A stretch of 64,000 nt of DNA from Sphingobacteruim zhuxiongii (GCF_009557615.1 NZ_CP045652.1:2418001-2482000), one strand, 5' to 3'; shown: positions 9,003-16,531, counted from the first letter of the stretch. Translations and numbers: made by a program. The notes: generated by a model from the sequence alone, not told the origin.

Positions 9003-9185
9003 TTAAAGGACATCAAAATCTTTACTCTGACTTCCATTGTCTGTCCAATCTTCAACCTCAGGAACAAATGGATCCGTAGATTTACCTGGCTTTAATGTTG
9101 CTGACCCCGCAGCAATACCATCCTCCATTGCCACGGTTTTACAACAAATTACCGGTGACACGTAACAGTTAATTCTTACTCTCAT
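9003..9185 (-). CDS. Small IA-x-GSAT-type peptide upstream of lipoprotein copy 2
   Basis: 60 residues. A Cys-containing N-terminal segment (MRVRINCYVSPVICCKTV) leads into AMEDGIAAGSATLKPG, then an acidic tail EVEDWTDNGSQSKDFDVL. It shares the E-[ND]-x-IA-x-GSAT core with the peptide at 2594-2785. Small proteins of this type recur beside fimbrillin-like genes in Bacteroidota (from memory), without an assigned role. The 39-base gap to the lipoprotein gene supports one operon. The short size and conserved core with variable flanks could fit a processed or secreted peptide or an accessory subunit, but nothing proves this. Confidence 0.6.
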   Translation of the reverse strand: MRVRINCYVSPVICCKTVAMEDGIAAGSATLKPGKSTDPFVPEVEDWTDNGSQSKDFDVL

Positions 9186-10171
9186 GTTTTAATAAAAATT
9201 TCTTTATACAAAAATATAGTGCATAGTCGCTCGAACTCGTCTCAGGAATTAAATCTAAATAATGTGAGTGCTCGTTAGTGTGTATGTGATGTTCAAGCAA
9301 CTGGGACAAAATTAATCGCTATTTTGAAATATTAAAACTTTTTCAATTATCGCCAAATAGCTTGCTCAAGAGATATGCTTTCTATAACGTAAAGAAAAAT
9401 CTACATAAAAGACGTTAAGAGATTTAATTTATCACATTAGAGGAAAACTTTCTTTAACAATTTAAAAATTAACGAATAGTTAGCTGTCTATTTGTAATCG
9501 ATAATCTACATTGTGCGCAAAAAAATTAAGTCAAAGCGCTCAAATTTTCGTTTAATAACGATGTAAAATCATTCAATGAGATAAATTTATTAAAGAATAC
9601 ACTTGCATTGTGAAAGAAAATCACAGAATAAGGATATAGTATTTATTAAGTATAATAGAAGAATATTGACTAGTGACTTCGATAATATTAGCTAAAGCTC
9701 TTTATTATTGACGAAGCCAACCTTTGGCATGTTGGCTTCCACACACTATCCCTCGGATGCTAACCACCGACTGCACTTAGAAATAAGCAGATAAAGATTC
9801 AAATACAAAATCCAGTGCAAGAATTTTCAGAAATGGTATTTAGTGCGCGAGTGGAAAAGAATTCCCAATGCCATATTCGATGAATTTTAGATTTGCACTG
9901 AAATTAAATGTGTGAAAAATTTAGATAGGGCTAGTTCGGAAATTGAACAAGAGTCGTTATTCTAACGAGATTCTGAATAACAATTTGTAATTATTCTGCA
10001 TCCAACGCTGTATTTAATACGTTGGGTTTCTTCCTATAGCAAACCAACAGAACTCCCCTTAATCTATTGCTCTTTGCCTTCATTAGAATATTTACGGCAT
10101 TTTCTTTTGAATTGCAATCTACTATTGATAATTTTGCTATTGCATTAGTAGTGTGATGCAAAAAGTGTAAA
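9186..10171. other. Long AT-rich intergenic region
   Basis: Nearly 1 kb without a supportable gene. It should hold the promoter of the peptide-lipoprotein operon near its left end. A 9-bp hairpin, GAAGCCAAC (9713-9721) with GTTGGCTTC (9731-9739), is the clearest structure. A 65-codon minus-strand frame (9991-10188) was rejected because its start lies inside the terminator hairpin at 10172. The stretch may be degraded DNA. Confidence 0.4.
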
Positions 10172-10209
10172 AGCGTCTCGTTAGCCAATTAACGGGACGC
10201 TATTTTTTT
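10172..10209 (+). terminator. Strong plus-strand intrinsic terminator without an obvious gene
   Basis: AGCGTCTCGTTA (10172-10183) pairs with TAACGGGACGCT (10190-10201), with one G-U pair, and seven Ts follow on the plus strand. No plus-strand gene lies upstream, so it may be the remnant of a lost gene or insulate the lipoprotein operon. Confidence 0.6.
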
Positions 10210-10266
10210 GTCGTTAGATTTGAGTTTTCCAATTTACGGTTAAGTTGCTGTTCGTCTATAGAATAG

Positions 10267-10288
10267 AAAAAAGCCCCATATCGGGGCT
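10267..10288 (-). terminator. Intrinsic terminator of the lipoprotein remnant
   Basis: AGCCCC (10272-10277) pairs with GGGGCT (10283-10288). On the minus strand the stem is followed by a T6 run. It sits about 40 bases after the stop of the truncated lipoprotein gene. Confidence 0.7.
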
Positions 10289-10325
10289 CTTCATGTAATC
10301 AACCATATAAATTTCTTCGTCTCTA

Positions 10326-11150
10326 CTAATTAATATTCGGCTGGTAAACGTAGGATCTATTTCTAACGCATCGAATATTAAAACCATATGTCTTTAAATT
10401 AGTCGCGGGATTTAGTATAGTCATTAAGCTTCCGCTATCGGAGCTATTTTGCACTCTAAAATAGTTTGCTGTGGTACTAGACGTTTCATTGGACGTCCAG
10501 TAATATAGGACGGCATCTCCAGTCGTCCCTGTATTATAGTTTGTTAATGATTCACTGCCAACATTACGATATCCTAGCATTAACATCGGTAGTCCGTTTG
10601 TATAATCATCATATGGAGGGAATGTCCCTGTTCCTAAGCGAATATCGATGTATCTCACGGGATCGCTAGATCTTGCATTTGATTTTCGAATAGCTGCCGT
10701 TGTACCGTTTGGAATATTGACAATCGTGTTAAACTCTGCCGTTGTTGGCATTCTCCACCGACCTGCTGGGTAAACTAATGTACATGGATCAACAACACCT
10801 GTTGCCTGTGCATTACCTGGCTTCGCTGCCTTCCAGTTAAAATACTCCCCACTATTGGTTGCACCGGCGGAAACACCTTTTTCATAAACGTTTGAATTGT
10901 AATGTCTAAAGCCATATACTTTTGTCGCATCATTATAGAAGAGATTATGATAGGCCCAATCAACAACACGTCCTAAGTTATTTACATTTCTAAAGGTCGT
11001 TAGGAAGTCGATAATAATCTTGTATCGTTTTCCGAGTTGTGGCGTAAAGGACTTGGTGAAATTAAAGTTTAAATTACTAGTGAATGTACGATTGGAACCA
11101 CGATCTGTCGGAAAGGTCAAAGATGTCAGTGTTACACCGTAGGTGTAGAT
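10326..11150 (-). pseudogene. 3' remnant of a third fimbrillin-like lipoprotein
   Basis: About 275 codons survive, ending SYVYQPNIN. They match the second half of copies 1 and 2: a beta-strand segment, then VVDWAYHNLFYNDATKVYG, DPCTLVYPAGRWRMPTTAEF, LYYWTSNETS and GFNIRCVRN. Signal peptide, lipobox and N-terminal fimbrillin half are missing. The frame runs back into the insertion sequence as far as 11210, giving an artificial N-terminus (MFLIKTLLKI) that belongs to the element. The truncation point coincides with the IS end, so the loss is IS-linked. The partner peptide seen with the other copies is also gone. Confidence 0.75.
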
Positions 11151-11221
11151 TGTCAGCAAAAAGTGGACAGCTAGTATTCTAATCTTAAGGAGGGTTTTAA
11201 TTAAAAACATTAGATTTAATT

Positions 11222-11575
11222 ATGGAAACTCCAAAGAAAAAGAGCGCTGAAAAGTTTGTCAAAGACATTCGAAAACACACCCGTAGAATTTTCACTTCAG
11301 AACAAAAGATTTTAATCGTGATGGAAGCTTTGCGTGCAGAAACTTCTGTAGCTGAACTTTGTCGCAAACATAATATTGTTCAATCTCAGTTTTATTCTTG
11401 GAACAAGGAATTTATGGAAGCTGGCAAAAAACGTCTTTCAGGCGATGTTACGCGAGAAGCAACCAGTGATGAAGTTTCCGATCTGAAGAAAGAAAATGCT
11501 CGACTGAAGGAAATAGTAGCAGATCTAGTGGTTCGCTATGATATTGTAAAAAAAAGTATAGAGATGCTGGACTAA
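11222..11575 (+). CDS. IS3-family transposase OrfA
   Basis: 117 residues. A helix-turn-helix region (about residues 24-60: EQKILIVMEALRAE, VAELCRKHNIVQSQFYSW) recognises the element ends, and a leucine-zipper-like coiled coil (VSDLKKENARLKEIVADLV) follows. This is the OrfA pattern of IS3 elements. Near the 3' end an eight-A run (11548-11555) gives the slippery A_AAA_AAA in frame. A -1 slip there continues without a stop into the catalytic frame, so a fused OrfAB transposase is likely made. Confidence 0.85.
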   Translation: METPKKKSAEKFVKDIRKHTRRIFTSEQKILIVMEALRAETSVAELCRKHNIVQSQFYSWNKEFMEAGKKRLSGDVTREATSDEVSDLKKENARLKEIVADLVVRYDIVKKSIEMLD

Positions 11576-11595
11576 TCCATAAATACAGAAAATAT

Positions 11596-12579
11596 ATGCG
11601 ATTATCAGCAGGCGAAAAATACGAAATCATACAAACAGTGACACGAAGTGAAATCGGAGTGAAACCAACTTTGGACAGCTTTGGGATTGCACGTAGCACC
11701 TTTTATAAATGGTATCAAAATTACCTTAAAAGTGGCTTTCCTGGTTTGGAAACAAACAAAAGAAGTTCTCGTAGACAATGGAATAGTATCCCCCAGGAGC
11801 AAAAGGATCTGGTTGTCGAGATTGCATTAAAGCACACCGAGTTATCTTCCAGAGAATTAGCCTATAAAATAACAGATGAACAAGGTGTTTTCATTTCTGA
11901 ATCAAGCGTTTATAGAATATTAAAGCAAAGAGATTTAATCCCAGCACCCAATCATTTTCTTATTTCAGCAGCTAATGAGTTTAAGGATAAAACTGCATTT
12001 GTGCATCAAATGTGGCAAACTGACTTCACTTATTTCAAGATTATTGGTTGGGGATGGTACTATTTGAGTACAGTTTTGGATGATTTTAGTCGCTATATCA
12101 TTCATTGGGAATTATGTGATTCCATGAAAGCCGAAGATGTGAAAAGAACGGTAGATACTGCGATTGCTAAAGCAAAATTGAAGTCAAAGGCAAAGCCGAA
12201 ATTACTATCAGATAATGGCGCCTGTTACGTATCAAATGAATTGAAAACTTATCTTAAATGCGATCTGAAGATGAAGCAAGTACACGGAAGGCCAATGCAT
12301 CCCCAAACACAAGGGAAAATCGAACGGTATCACCGAACGATGAAAAACGTTGTTAAACTTAATCATTTTTATCATCCAGAGCAACTTATCGAAACTTTAA
12401 CAGAATTTGTAGACAATTATAATGAAAGACGTTATCATGAATCACTCAAAAACTTAACTCCAGCAGATGTCTATTTCGGTAGAACCGATCAAATTTTAAG
12501 AAAAAGACAACAAATTAAAATGAATTCTATTCAGAATAGAAGGCAATTATATAATCAACAAAAATTACTAAATTTATAA
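11596..12579 (+). CDS. IS3-family transposase OrfB (DDE integrase)
   Basis: 327 residues. An N-terminal HTH_21-like region (SSRELAYKITDEQGVFISES) precedes a retroviral-integrase-type catalytic core. The DDE residues are visible in WQTDFTYFK, LLSDNGACY and GKIERYHRTMK. The -1 frame is open upstream to the A-run in OrfA (K-Y-R-D-A-G-L-I-H), so the functional protein is probably the frameshift fusion. The reading frame is complete, so the copy may still be active. Confidence 0.9.
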   Translation: MRLSAGEKYEIIQTVTRSEIGVKPTLDSFGIARSTFYKWYQNYLKSGFPGLETNKRSSRRQWNSIPQEQKDLVVEIALKHTELSSRELAYKITDEQGVFISESSVYRILKQRDLIPAPNHFLISAANEFKDKTAFVHQMWQTDFTYFKIIGWGWYYLSTVLDDFSRYIIHWELCDSMKAEDVKRTVDTAIAKAKLKSKAKPKLLSDNGACYVSNELKTYLKCDLKMKQVHGRPMHPQTQGKIERYHRTMKNVVKLNHFYHPEQLIETLTEFVDNYNERRYHESLKNLTPADVYFGRTDQILRKRQQIKMNSIQNRRQLYNQQKLLNL

Positions 12580-12619
12580 CAACAATCTCTCCTTAACGAA
12601 ATAGACCTAAGTGTCCAAT

Positions 12620-12754
12620 TTACTTTGATGACGTACATGATTTACCCGATCCTTTAGAACCCCCATAAGCTATATCTGATACTATTGGATCATTCCATAG
12701 TACGCAGACTTCTTTTTGCTTGTCGTTTCCATTGGTATCAAAGGTTATTTGCAT
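12620..12754 (-). pseudogene. Phage terminase large subunit, 5' fragment
   Basis: Only about the first 39 codons are native: MQITFDTNGNDKQKE then the ATPase Walker A segment AYGGSKGSGKS. The frame then runs into the IS end and stops. The start overlaps the stop of the terminase small-subunit gene as TAATG, the expected packaging-gene order. The remaining 400 or more codons are missing. This is a decayed prophage trace rather than a working packaging motor. Confidence 0.75.
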
Positions 12755-13218
12755 TACTTAATCACCATTCCCGTAATCTGTTCAATTTTAGCGCTTACAT
12801 CATGTTCCTGCTTATCTGCCAAGCCTAAATCCCTAGATATGATGTTGGCATTGAAAGCCCCAACTGCAGCACCTTCAAACTTCTGTGAATAGATCGTTTC
12901 CCTCACACGTGTTATGACTTCGGAAAAATCTTTCTCCGATTCCGTTAAATTAGCTTCAAAATCACTGAAATATTTTGTGTTGCAATCTAGGTATAGACAC
13001 AATCCGGTTAAGGTGTAAGGTCTTGATGTAGGTACTCTAATTATTGTCCCTGCCAATTCTCCTGACTTGACTGCTTCATTCTTTACCCATGGGTTTTCAT
13101 CACACCATTGGAAGTATTCACAAGATGCATCCCATAGCATTTCAGGAGAAGTAAACAACTTATCCCTCCCATGTTTAGAACGTAACTTCCAGAATTGATT
13201 TCCCTTTGGTGCTGCCAT
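12754..13218 (-). CDS. Phage terminase small subunit (DNA-packaging protein)
   Basis: 154 residues. The start MAAPKGNQFWKLRSKHGRDK and the segment TSPEMLWDASCEYFQWCDENPW are characteristic of the small-terminase family found in Bacteroidota prophages. A helix-turn-helix part (TLTGLCLYLDCNTKYF) binds packaging sites. The C-terminal helix IISRDLGLADKQEHD is also typical. It is followed directly (TAATG overlap) by the truncated large subunit. The gene looks intact but its partner is destroyed, so packaging is not possible from this copy. Confidence 0.8.
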   Translation of the reverse strand: MAAPKGNQFWKLRSKHGRDKLFTSPEMLWDASCEYFQWCDENPWVKNEAVKSGELAGTIIRVPTSRPYTLTGLCLYLDCNTKYFSDFEANLTESEKDFSEVITRVRETIYSQKFEGAAVGAFNANIISRDLGLADKQEHDVSAKIEQITGMVIK

Positions 13219-13318
13219 GCTAAAATTTTGCTAAAAATAATAACAAAACTAAGCTAAAAATATTTAGCTACCAAACAAATGCTAAAAATCATAGCAAATC
13301 AGAATATTGAGTAATTAT

Positions 13319-13326
13319 TATCTTTG
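13319..13326 (+). promoter_or_regulatory. Bacteroidota -7 box for the FRG gene
   Basis: TATCTTTG fits the TAnnTTTG -7 element, 16 bases before the FRG-domain start codon. No TTG at the expected -33 spacing is obvious, so the assignment rests on the -7 box alone. Confidence 0.45.
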
Positions 13327-13342
13327 TACAAACCGATAACAG

Positions 13343-14158
13343 ATGAACCATAACATTATAACATCGATAAATGATTACTTAACATATATCGATAAAACTC
13401 AGAGCTTATTTATAGGAAATTTAAAATGGTACCGAGCTGAAAATCAAAGTTACTGTGAAACACTTTTAACTCCTGGCCTATTTAGGGAATACATTAAAGG
13501 TCCAAGTACTACGCAGCCATTTTACGTTAAAGAATTGAGTACAAGGAACCTTTTTCAATTAGAAGCATATTCCTATTTAAATAATGAGAATCTATTACAA
13601 AACGACCTAATGACTACATTCGTTATGCAACATTATGGAGCAGAAACTAGACTTTTAGATTGGTCTGACAATGCTTTGATTGCCTTATTTTTTGCAGTTG
13701 AAAATACAAGATCTGATAATGAAGCTATTATTTGGGTACTAGACCCTTTAAAATTAAATGCATCAAATATTAAAGAAATAAAAAACAAAGAAATGGATGA
13801 GCTTAAAATTTACACTTCATTAAAGAATACGGAAGAGGTAGATAATTACTTTAATATTCACTTATTAGAAGACAAAAAAATCGAAGTAAGATATCCAATC
13901 GCTATTAAGCCTCATTACTTAGATTCAAGGATGAAGAATCAAGGATCTTGTTTTACACTTTTTGGATATGATAAAAAAGGTTTAATAAACCACCCGCTTA
14001 ATGATGCTTTTTTACAAAAATTAATAATTCCTAAAAATCATTTTCGAAAAATAAAGAGGGATTTATTTAAGCTAGGTATTTCTTACGACTCGATATATCC
14101 AGGCGTCGAAGGTATTTCAAAAAAAATAAATTACTCATTTGATGAATATTTTTGTTAA
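13343..14158 (+). CDS. FRG-domain protein
   Basis: 271 residues. The FRG domain is recognised from LKWYRAENQSY near residue 28 (the position of the name-giving F-R-G, here Y-R-A), LLTPGLFREY, and the most conserved block TTFVMQHYGAETRLLDWSDNALIALFFAVEN (block quoted in two parts: TTFVMQHYGAETRLLDWS and DNALIALFFAVEN). A late segment NQGSCFTLFGYDKKG also fits. FRG proteins are common in prophages and mobile islands; their biochemistry is poorly known and some are suspected defence or toxin components. It has its own promoter and converges on the SecB-like gene, with a shared terminator between them. Confidence 0.75.
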   Translation: MNHNIITSINDYLTYIDKTQSLFIGNLKWYRAENQSYCETLLTPGLFREYIKGPSTTQPFYVKELSTRNLFQLEAYSYLNNENLLQNDLMTTFVMQHYGAETRLLDWSDNALIALFFAVENTRSDNEAIIWVLDPLKLNASNIKEIKNKEMDELKIYTSLKNTEEVDNYFNIHLLEDKKIEVRYPIAIKPHYLDSRMKNQGSCFTLFGYDKKGLINHPLNDAFLQKLIIPKNHFRKIKRDLFKLGISYDSIYPGVEGISKKINYSFDEYFC

Positions 14159-14171
14159 AACTTAAAATAAA

Positions 14172-14199
14172 AAGCCCCAACCAAATAAGGAAGGGGCTT
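14172..14199. terminator. Bidirectional terminator between FRG and SecB-like genes
   Basis: AAGCCCC (14172-14178) pairs with GGGGCTT (14193-14199). An A-rich tract on the left serves as a T-run for the minus-strand operon. Both convergent genes end within 25 bases of it. Confidence 0.65.
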
Positions 14200-14218
14200 G
14201 AAATGTTATGTAAGTTAT

Positions 14219-14644
14219 TTACTCGTATGATATATTTTTCATCAACTCGTCTTTCAAAAATAAAAGATTCATAATAGGGAGCACAACAGGCTTTAACCCA
14301 GAAAGAGACGTTATACTATTTACATAAGCGCGCACATATGGAAATAATATCGCAGGCGCATTCACATAAAATAAAGCTGTTTCATTCTTTATTGATTCAG
14401 GATCATGTATACTAAAAAGTGCTACAGAATTCAATTTCATAGTGAAAGCCTCATTTTTATCCACTAAATCGATTACTAGATTCAATTGAAACTTTTTATT
14501 ATTTTTTAAAAACCGACCAGCAGGAAAAATATTCATCTCAAAATCACCTTGTTTTTTAGGGCTCCTCTTAATTATTAGTTCCTCAAAAATTACTGAGTCC
14601 AAGCTGATTTTAGCCTTAGTGTCTTTTACTTTAATTTCAGTCAT
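14219..14644 (-). CDS. SecB-like chaperone
   Basis: 141 residues, close to SecB length. The diagnostic C-terminal region is present: APAILFPYVRAYVNSITSLS (about residues 96-115) followed by LKPVVLPIMNLLFL, matching the N-I-L-F-P-Y-A-R ... P-V-N-F block of classical SecB. The N-terminal half alternates beta strands as in SecB (FQLNLVIDLVDKNEAFTMKLN). This is not the housekeeping location: it is the third gene of a tight minus-strand operon with a HEPN-like and an unknown gene, 2 bases after the latter. SecB-like proteins as third genes of toxin-antitoxin-chaperone modules protect the antitoxin. That role is inferred here from context. Confidence 0.7.
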   Translation of the reverse strand: MTEIKVKDTKAKISLDSVIFEELIIKRSPKKQGDFEMNIFPAGRFLKNNKKFQLNLVIDLVDKNEAFTMKLNSVALFSIHDPESIKNETALFYVNAPAILFPYVRAYVNSITSLSGLKPVVLPIMNLLFLKDELMKNISYE

Positions 14645-14646
14645 AC

Positions 14647-15042
14647 CTATGCAGCTATCGCGTAATAATATTCAGAGATCAAATCCACAACTTTGCAGCC
14701 TCCATTAACCTCAATGTTTATATTAAGGTCACTTTCATAATTATTAAACGTTGTCCAATCAAATTCGCTGTATTCAGATCCAACTGCTTGATATAATAAT
14801 TCCAAATACTTATTATGCTCTAAATTATCGGTAAATATTATAGATTCTTTATCGTATAAGTCTAAAATATCAAACAAGAAATCTGCTTGAAAATCTTCTA
14901 GGTCGTCGGGTTTATTAGACATATTTTCAAAAAACAGAATGTGAGATTCAGAGAGGATATTCTTATAATAAGATATTTTTAACTCGGTAAATCTATCAGT
15001 TATTTTGCAAAGATTTTCTTGTATGAATTTTTCGATTTTCAT
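14647..15042 (-). CDS. Unknown acidic protein, candidate antitoxin of a three-gene module
   Basis: 131 residues. Mostly helical and acidic N-terminal 85 residues (FFENMSNKPDDLEDFQADFLFDI and onward), then a more beta-like part. Its start overlaps the upstream HEPN-like stop as ATGA, and the SecB-like gene starts 2 bases after its stop. The C-terminus is hydrophobic and aromatic (VVDLISEYYYAIAA), the kind of tail that a SecB-like chaperone could recognise. A weak resemblance to nucleotidyltransferase motifs (GS at 88-89, SDLNI at 104-108) is present, but spacing and the second Asp do not fit. I do not recognise the family; the antitoxin role is inference from gene order. Confidence 0.55.
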   Translation of the reverse strand: MKIEKFIQENLCKITDRFTELKISYYKNILSESHILFFENMSNKPDDLEDFQADFLFDILDLYDKESIIFTDNLEHNKYLELLYQAVGSEYSEFDWTTFNNYESDLNINIEVNGGCKVVDLISEYYYAIAA

Positions 15043-15446
15043 AATTTGAATATTGTAATTAAATCGTCTTTTATTTCTTGAGATTCGTTATAGGACAACC
15101 GCGCTAAATGAGCGTCTATCAACGTCTCACCGTAATCAGCTAAAACCCTATTATCTTTAAGTTCGTTTATACGGCTATTTAGCTTTAACACTTGCGGTTT
15201 TGGAATCGGGAGCTTTCTCATTAAGCCTATTGACTTATTTATAATCCATTTATGTGAAGAAGACTTGTCAAATGTCATGCCTCTATTTATTTCTTCTTCA
15301 GTCATTCCTAATTCCTCAGATATAATATGATAAAGAATTTGCAACACACTATAATACGAACAATGAATACTATTGCCGAAATGACTTGCTCTCAATAAGG
15401 TGTCCGCTGCCTCAATAGATTGTTGAGATTTTATATTCCACGCCAT
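15039..15446 (-). CDS. HEPN-like protein (UPF0332 type), candidate toxin
   Basis: 135 residues, all-helical. The pattern fits the HEPN/UPF0332 family: an N-terminal SQQSIEAADTLLRASHFGNS helix pair, the conserved sYYSvlq segment (HCSYYSVLQILYH, about residues 28-40), a central S-H (KSSSHKWII, 62-69), and the late R-x-x-A-D-Y motif (NRVLADYG, 99-106). HEPN proteins of this type are often RNase toxins or partners of minimal nucleotidyltransferases. No classical R-x4-H catalytic motif is evident, so nuclease activity is uncertain. First gene of the operon, overlapping the next by ATGA. Confidence 0.65.
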   Translation of the reverse strand: MAWNIKSQQSIEAADTLLRASHFGNSIHCSYYSVLQILYHIISEELGMTEEEINRGMTFDKSSSHKWIINKSIGLMRKLPIPKPQVLKLNSRINELKDNRVLADYGETLIDAHLARLSYNESQEIKDDLITIFKL

Positions 15447-15870
15447 TCACTAAATAATATTCATTTTTTAAGTTATCTAACTTATGTAAAACATGAAACT
15501 TGTCAATTATCAAGAGAGCAATTATCCCCGTCATATTAAACAACTACATCAAACATATGAATAATTTAGCAGTTGATATAAAAATGGTGCTCCCATGAAT
15601 AAAGGCTCATTAGATATAAATCAACCTTACACGCCAATTTAATAAGCTAAATGGTTAGTTCACTATCTTTATTATGCTCTTTTTAAAGCCTACAACGACT
15701 CGATCATAGCGTAGACATATCACCCTTCAATTAAGGGGGTGATATTCGATTGTAGGGCAAATTTAATCAAAATAACTTTTTTGTAATATACCTGTTGCAA
15801 ATGCACTTTTTGTAACAACAATGCATTAAAATGCACAACTACTAAATATTCGTAATAAAATAACAATTAA
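15447..15870. other. Regulatory/intergenic region upstream of the HEPN operon
   Basis: About 420 bases with no gene. It contains a 9-bp hairpin, ATATCACCC (15717-15725) with GGGTGATAT (15737-15745), and near 15800-15836 three ATGCA motifs within 35 bases, two of them flanked as TTGCAAATGCA and AATGCATT. The latter could be an autoregulatory operator for the minus-strand operon, but this is only suggestive. Confidence 0.35.
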
Positions 15871-15904
15871 AAATCCCTACACCTGTTCGATGTAAGGATT
15901 TCAA
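15871..15904 (-). terminator. Terminator of the small lipoprotein gene
   Basis: AAATCCCTACA (15871-15881) pairs imperfectly with TGTAAGGATTT (15891-15901). On the minus strand it ends in a short T-run. It lies 45 bases beyond the stop of the gene at 15946. Confidence 0.5.
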
Positions 15905-15945
15905 TTAACCAATGGCTCTTCAGTCACAAGGTGAACTAACACTAA

Positions 15946-16323
15946 CTATTGTATCGTATAGGATGCACTTCGCCCGGTTGTTGAAACTTTAATCGCAAAT
16001 GGTTCATCATTTTTCGAAACCGAGATTATAATTCTAGGTGCTCCTGAAATATAGTTGCCGATATTGACATCGCAACGAAACCCAGCTTTTACCGGGCCAT
16101 ATGTTTGACTCCAGCTTCTTGTTTGATACCCGTTATTTTTATATAGCGATCCTGGCGTTGTGACAGTCCAATCGCTAAACCTACCGTAAGTTCCATTTCC
16201 ACTAATTTGATAAAGTACATAATAGCTATCAATTCCTCCTTCGTCAATATCGTTATCGGTTTTTTCACAAGACGAAAGAGAGAGAAGCAATCCAAAGGAC
16301 ATCGCTAGAAATATAATTCGCAT
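15946..16323 (-). CDS. Small exported lipoprotein of the island
   Basis: 125 residues from MRIIFLAMSFGLLLSLSSC; Cys19 ends a good lipobox (LSSC). The open frame continues upstream to 16461, but that part runs through a terminator-like hairpin and is basic and non-hydrophobic, so I start at 16323. The mature protein is a small beta-rich domain (SYYVLYQISGNGTYGRFSDWTV ... APRIIISVSKNDEPFAIKVS). The family is unknown. Prophages and integrative elements often carry such lipoproteins as surface or exclusion factors, which is only a possibility here. Confidence 0.6.
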   Translation of the reverse strand: MRIIFLAMSFGLLLSLSSCEKTDNDIDEGGIDSYYVLYQISGNGTYGRFSDWTVTTPGSLYKNNGYQTRSWSQTYGPVKAGFRCDVNIGNYISGAPRIIISVSKNDEPFAIKVSTTGRSASYTIQ

Positions 16324-16423
16324 AGTTTTATTAGTTTGGTAAAACCAAGTTAATAATAATATCGTATTGCCAAAAACATCTATTCTCTTTTTGTCTACAA
16401 ATCGTCGATTTAGCAAATTAAAA

Positions 16424-16449
16424 AATCCCCTACCGAGCGATAGAGGATT
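16424..16449 (-). terminator. Hairpin upstream of the lipoprotein gene
   Basis: AATCCCCTA (16424-16432) pairs with TAGAGGATT (16441-16449) through one G-U pair. On the minus strand it ends in a T-run. Probably stops readthrough from the HTH gene. Confidence 0.5.
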
Positions 16450-16493
16450 CTTACTAACCAATTATAAACCTAAATTATGAAAAGACAAATTAA

Positions 16494-16531
16494 ATAAGGG
16501 AGATCCGCACCTATCCTGTTATCTCCCTTAT
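16494..16531. terminator. Terminator downstream of the excisionase-like gene
   Basis: ATAAGGGAGAT (16494-16504) pairs perfectly with ATCTCCCTTAT (16521-16531), an 11-bp stem with a 16-base loop, about 60 bases after the stop of the HTH gene. Confidence 0.5.

Larger units (their letters stand above)
11151..12637 (+). mobile_element. IS3-family insertion sequence at a deletion junction
   Basis: Two overlapping-frame transposase genes are bounded by imperfect terminal repeats: TGTCAGCAAAAAGTGGACA at the left, and a right end whose reverse strand reads TGTACGTCATCAAAG followed by TGGACA. A shared TTAAGGAG lies further in on each side. The right end is uncertain by a few bases (12633-12637). The flanking bases do not match (GAT left, TGA right), so no target duplication is visible. 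The two sides carry unrelated broken genes, a lipoprotein and a phage terminase. This fits an insertion followed by an adjacent deletion. Confidence 0.75.

Noticed and set aside
8575..9006. 143-codon plus-strand frame
   Set aside because: Antisense to the N-terminal part of lipoprotein copy 2, whose signal peptide and lipobox are clear.
9991..10188. 65-codon minus-strand frame
   Set aside because: The start lies in the terminator hairpin at 10172-10201 and the sequence matches no family.
15717..15745. Hairpin as an attachment site
   Set aside because: No matching sequence near the integrase or tRNA.
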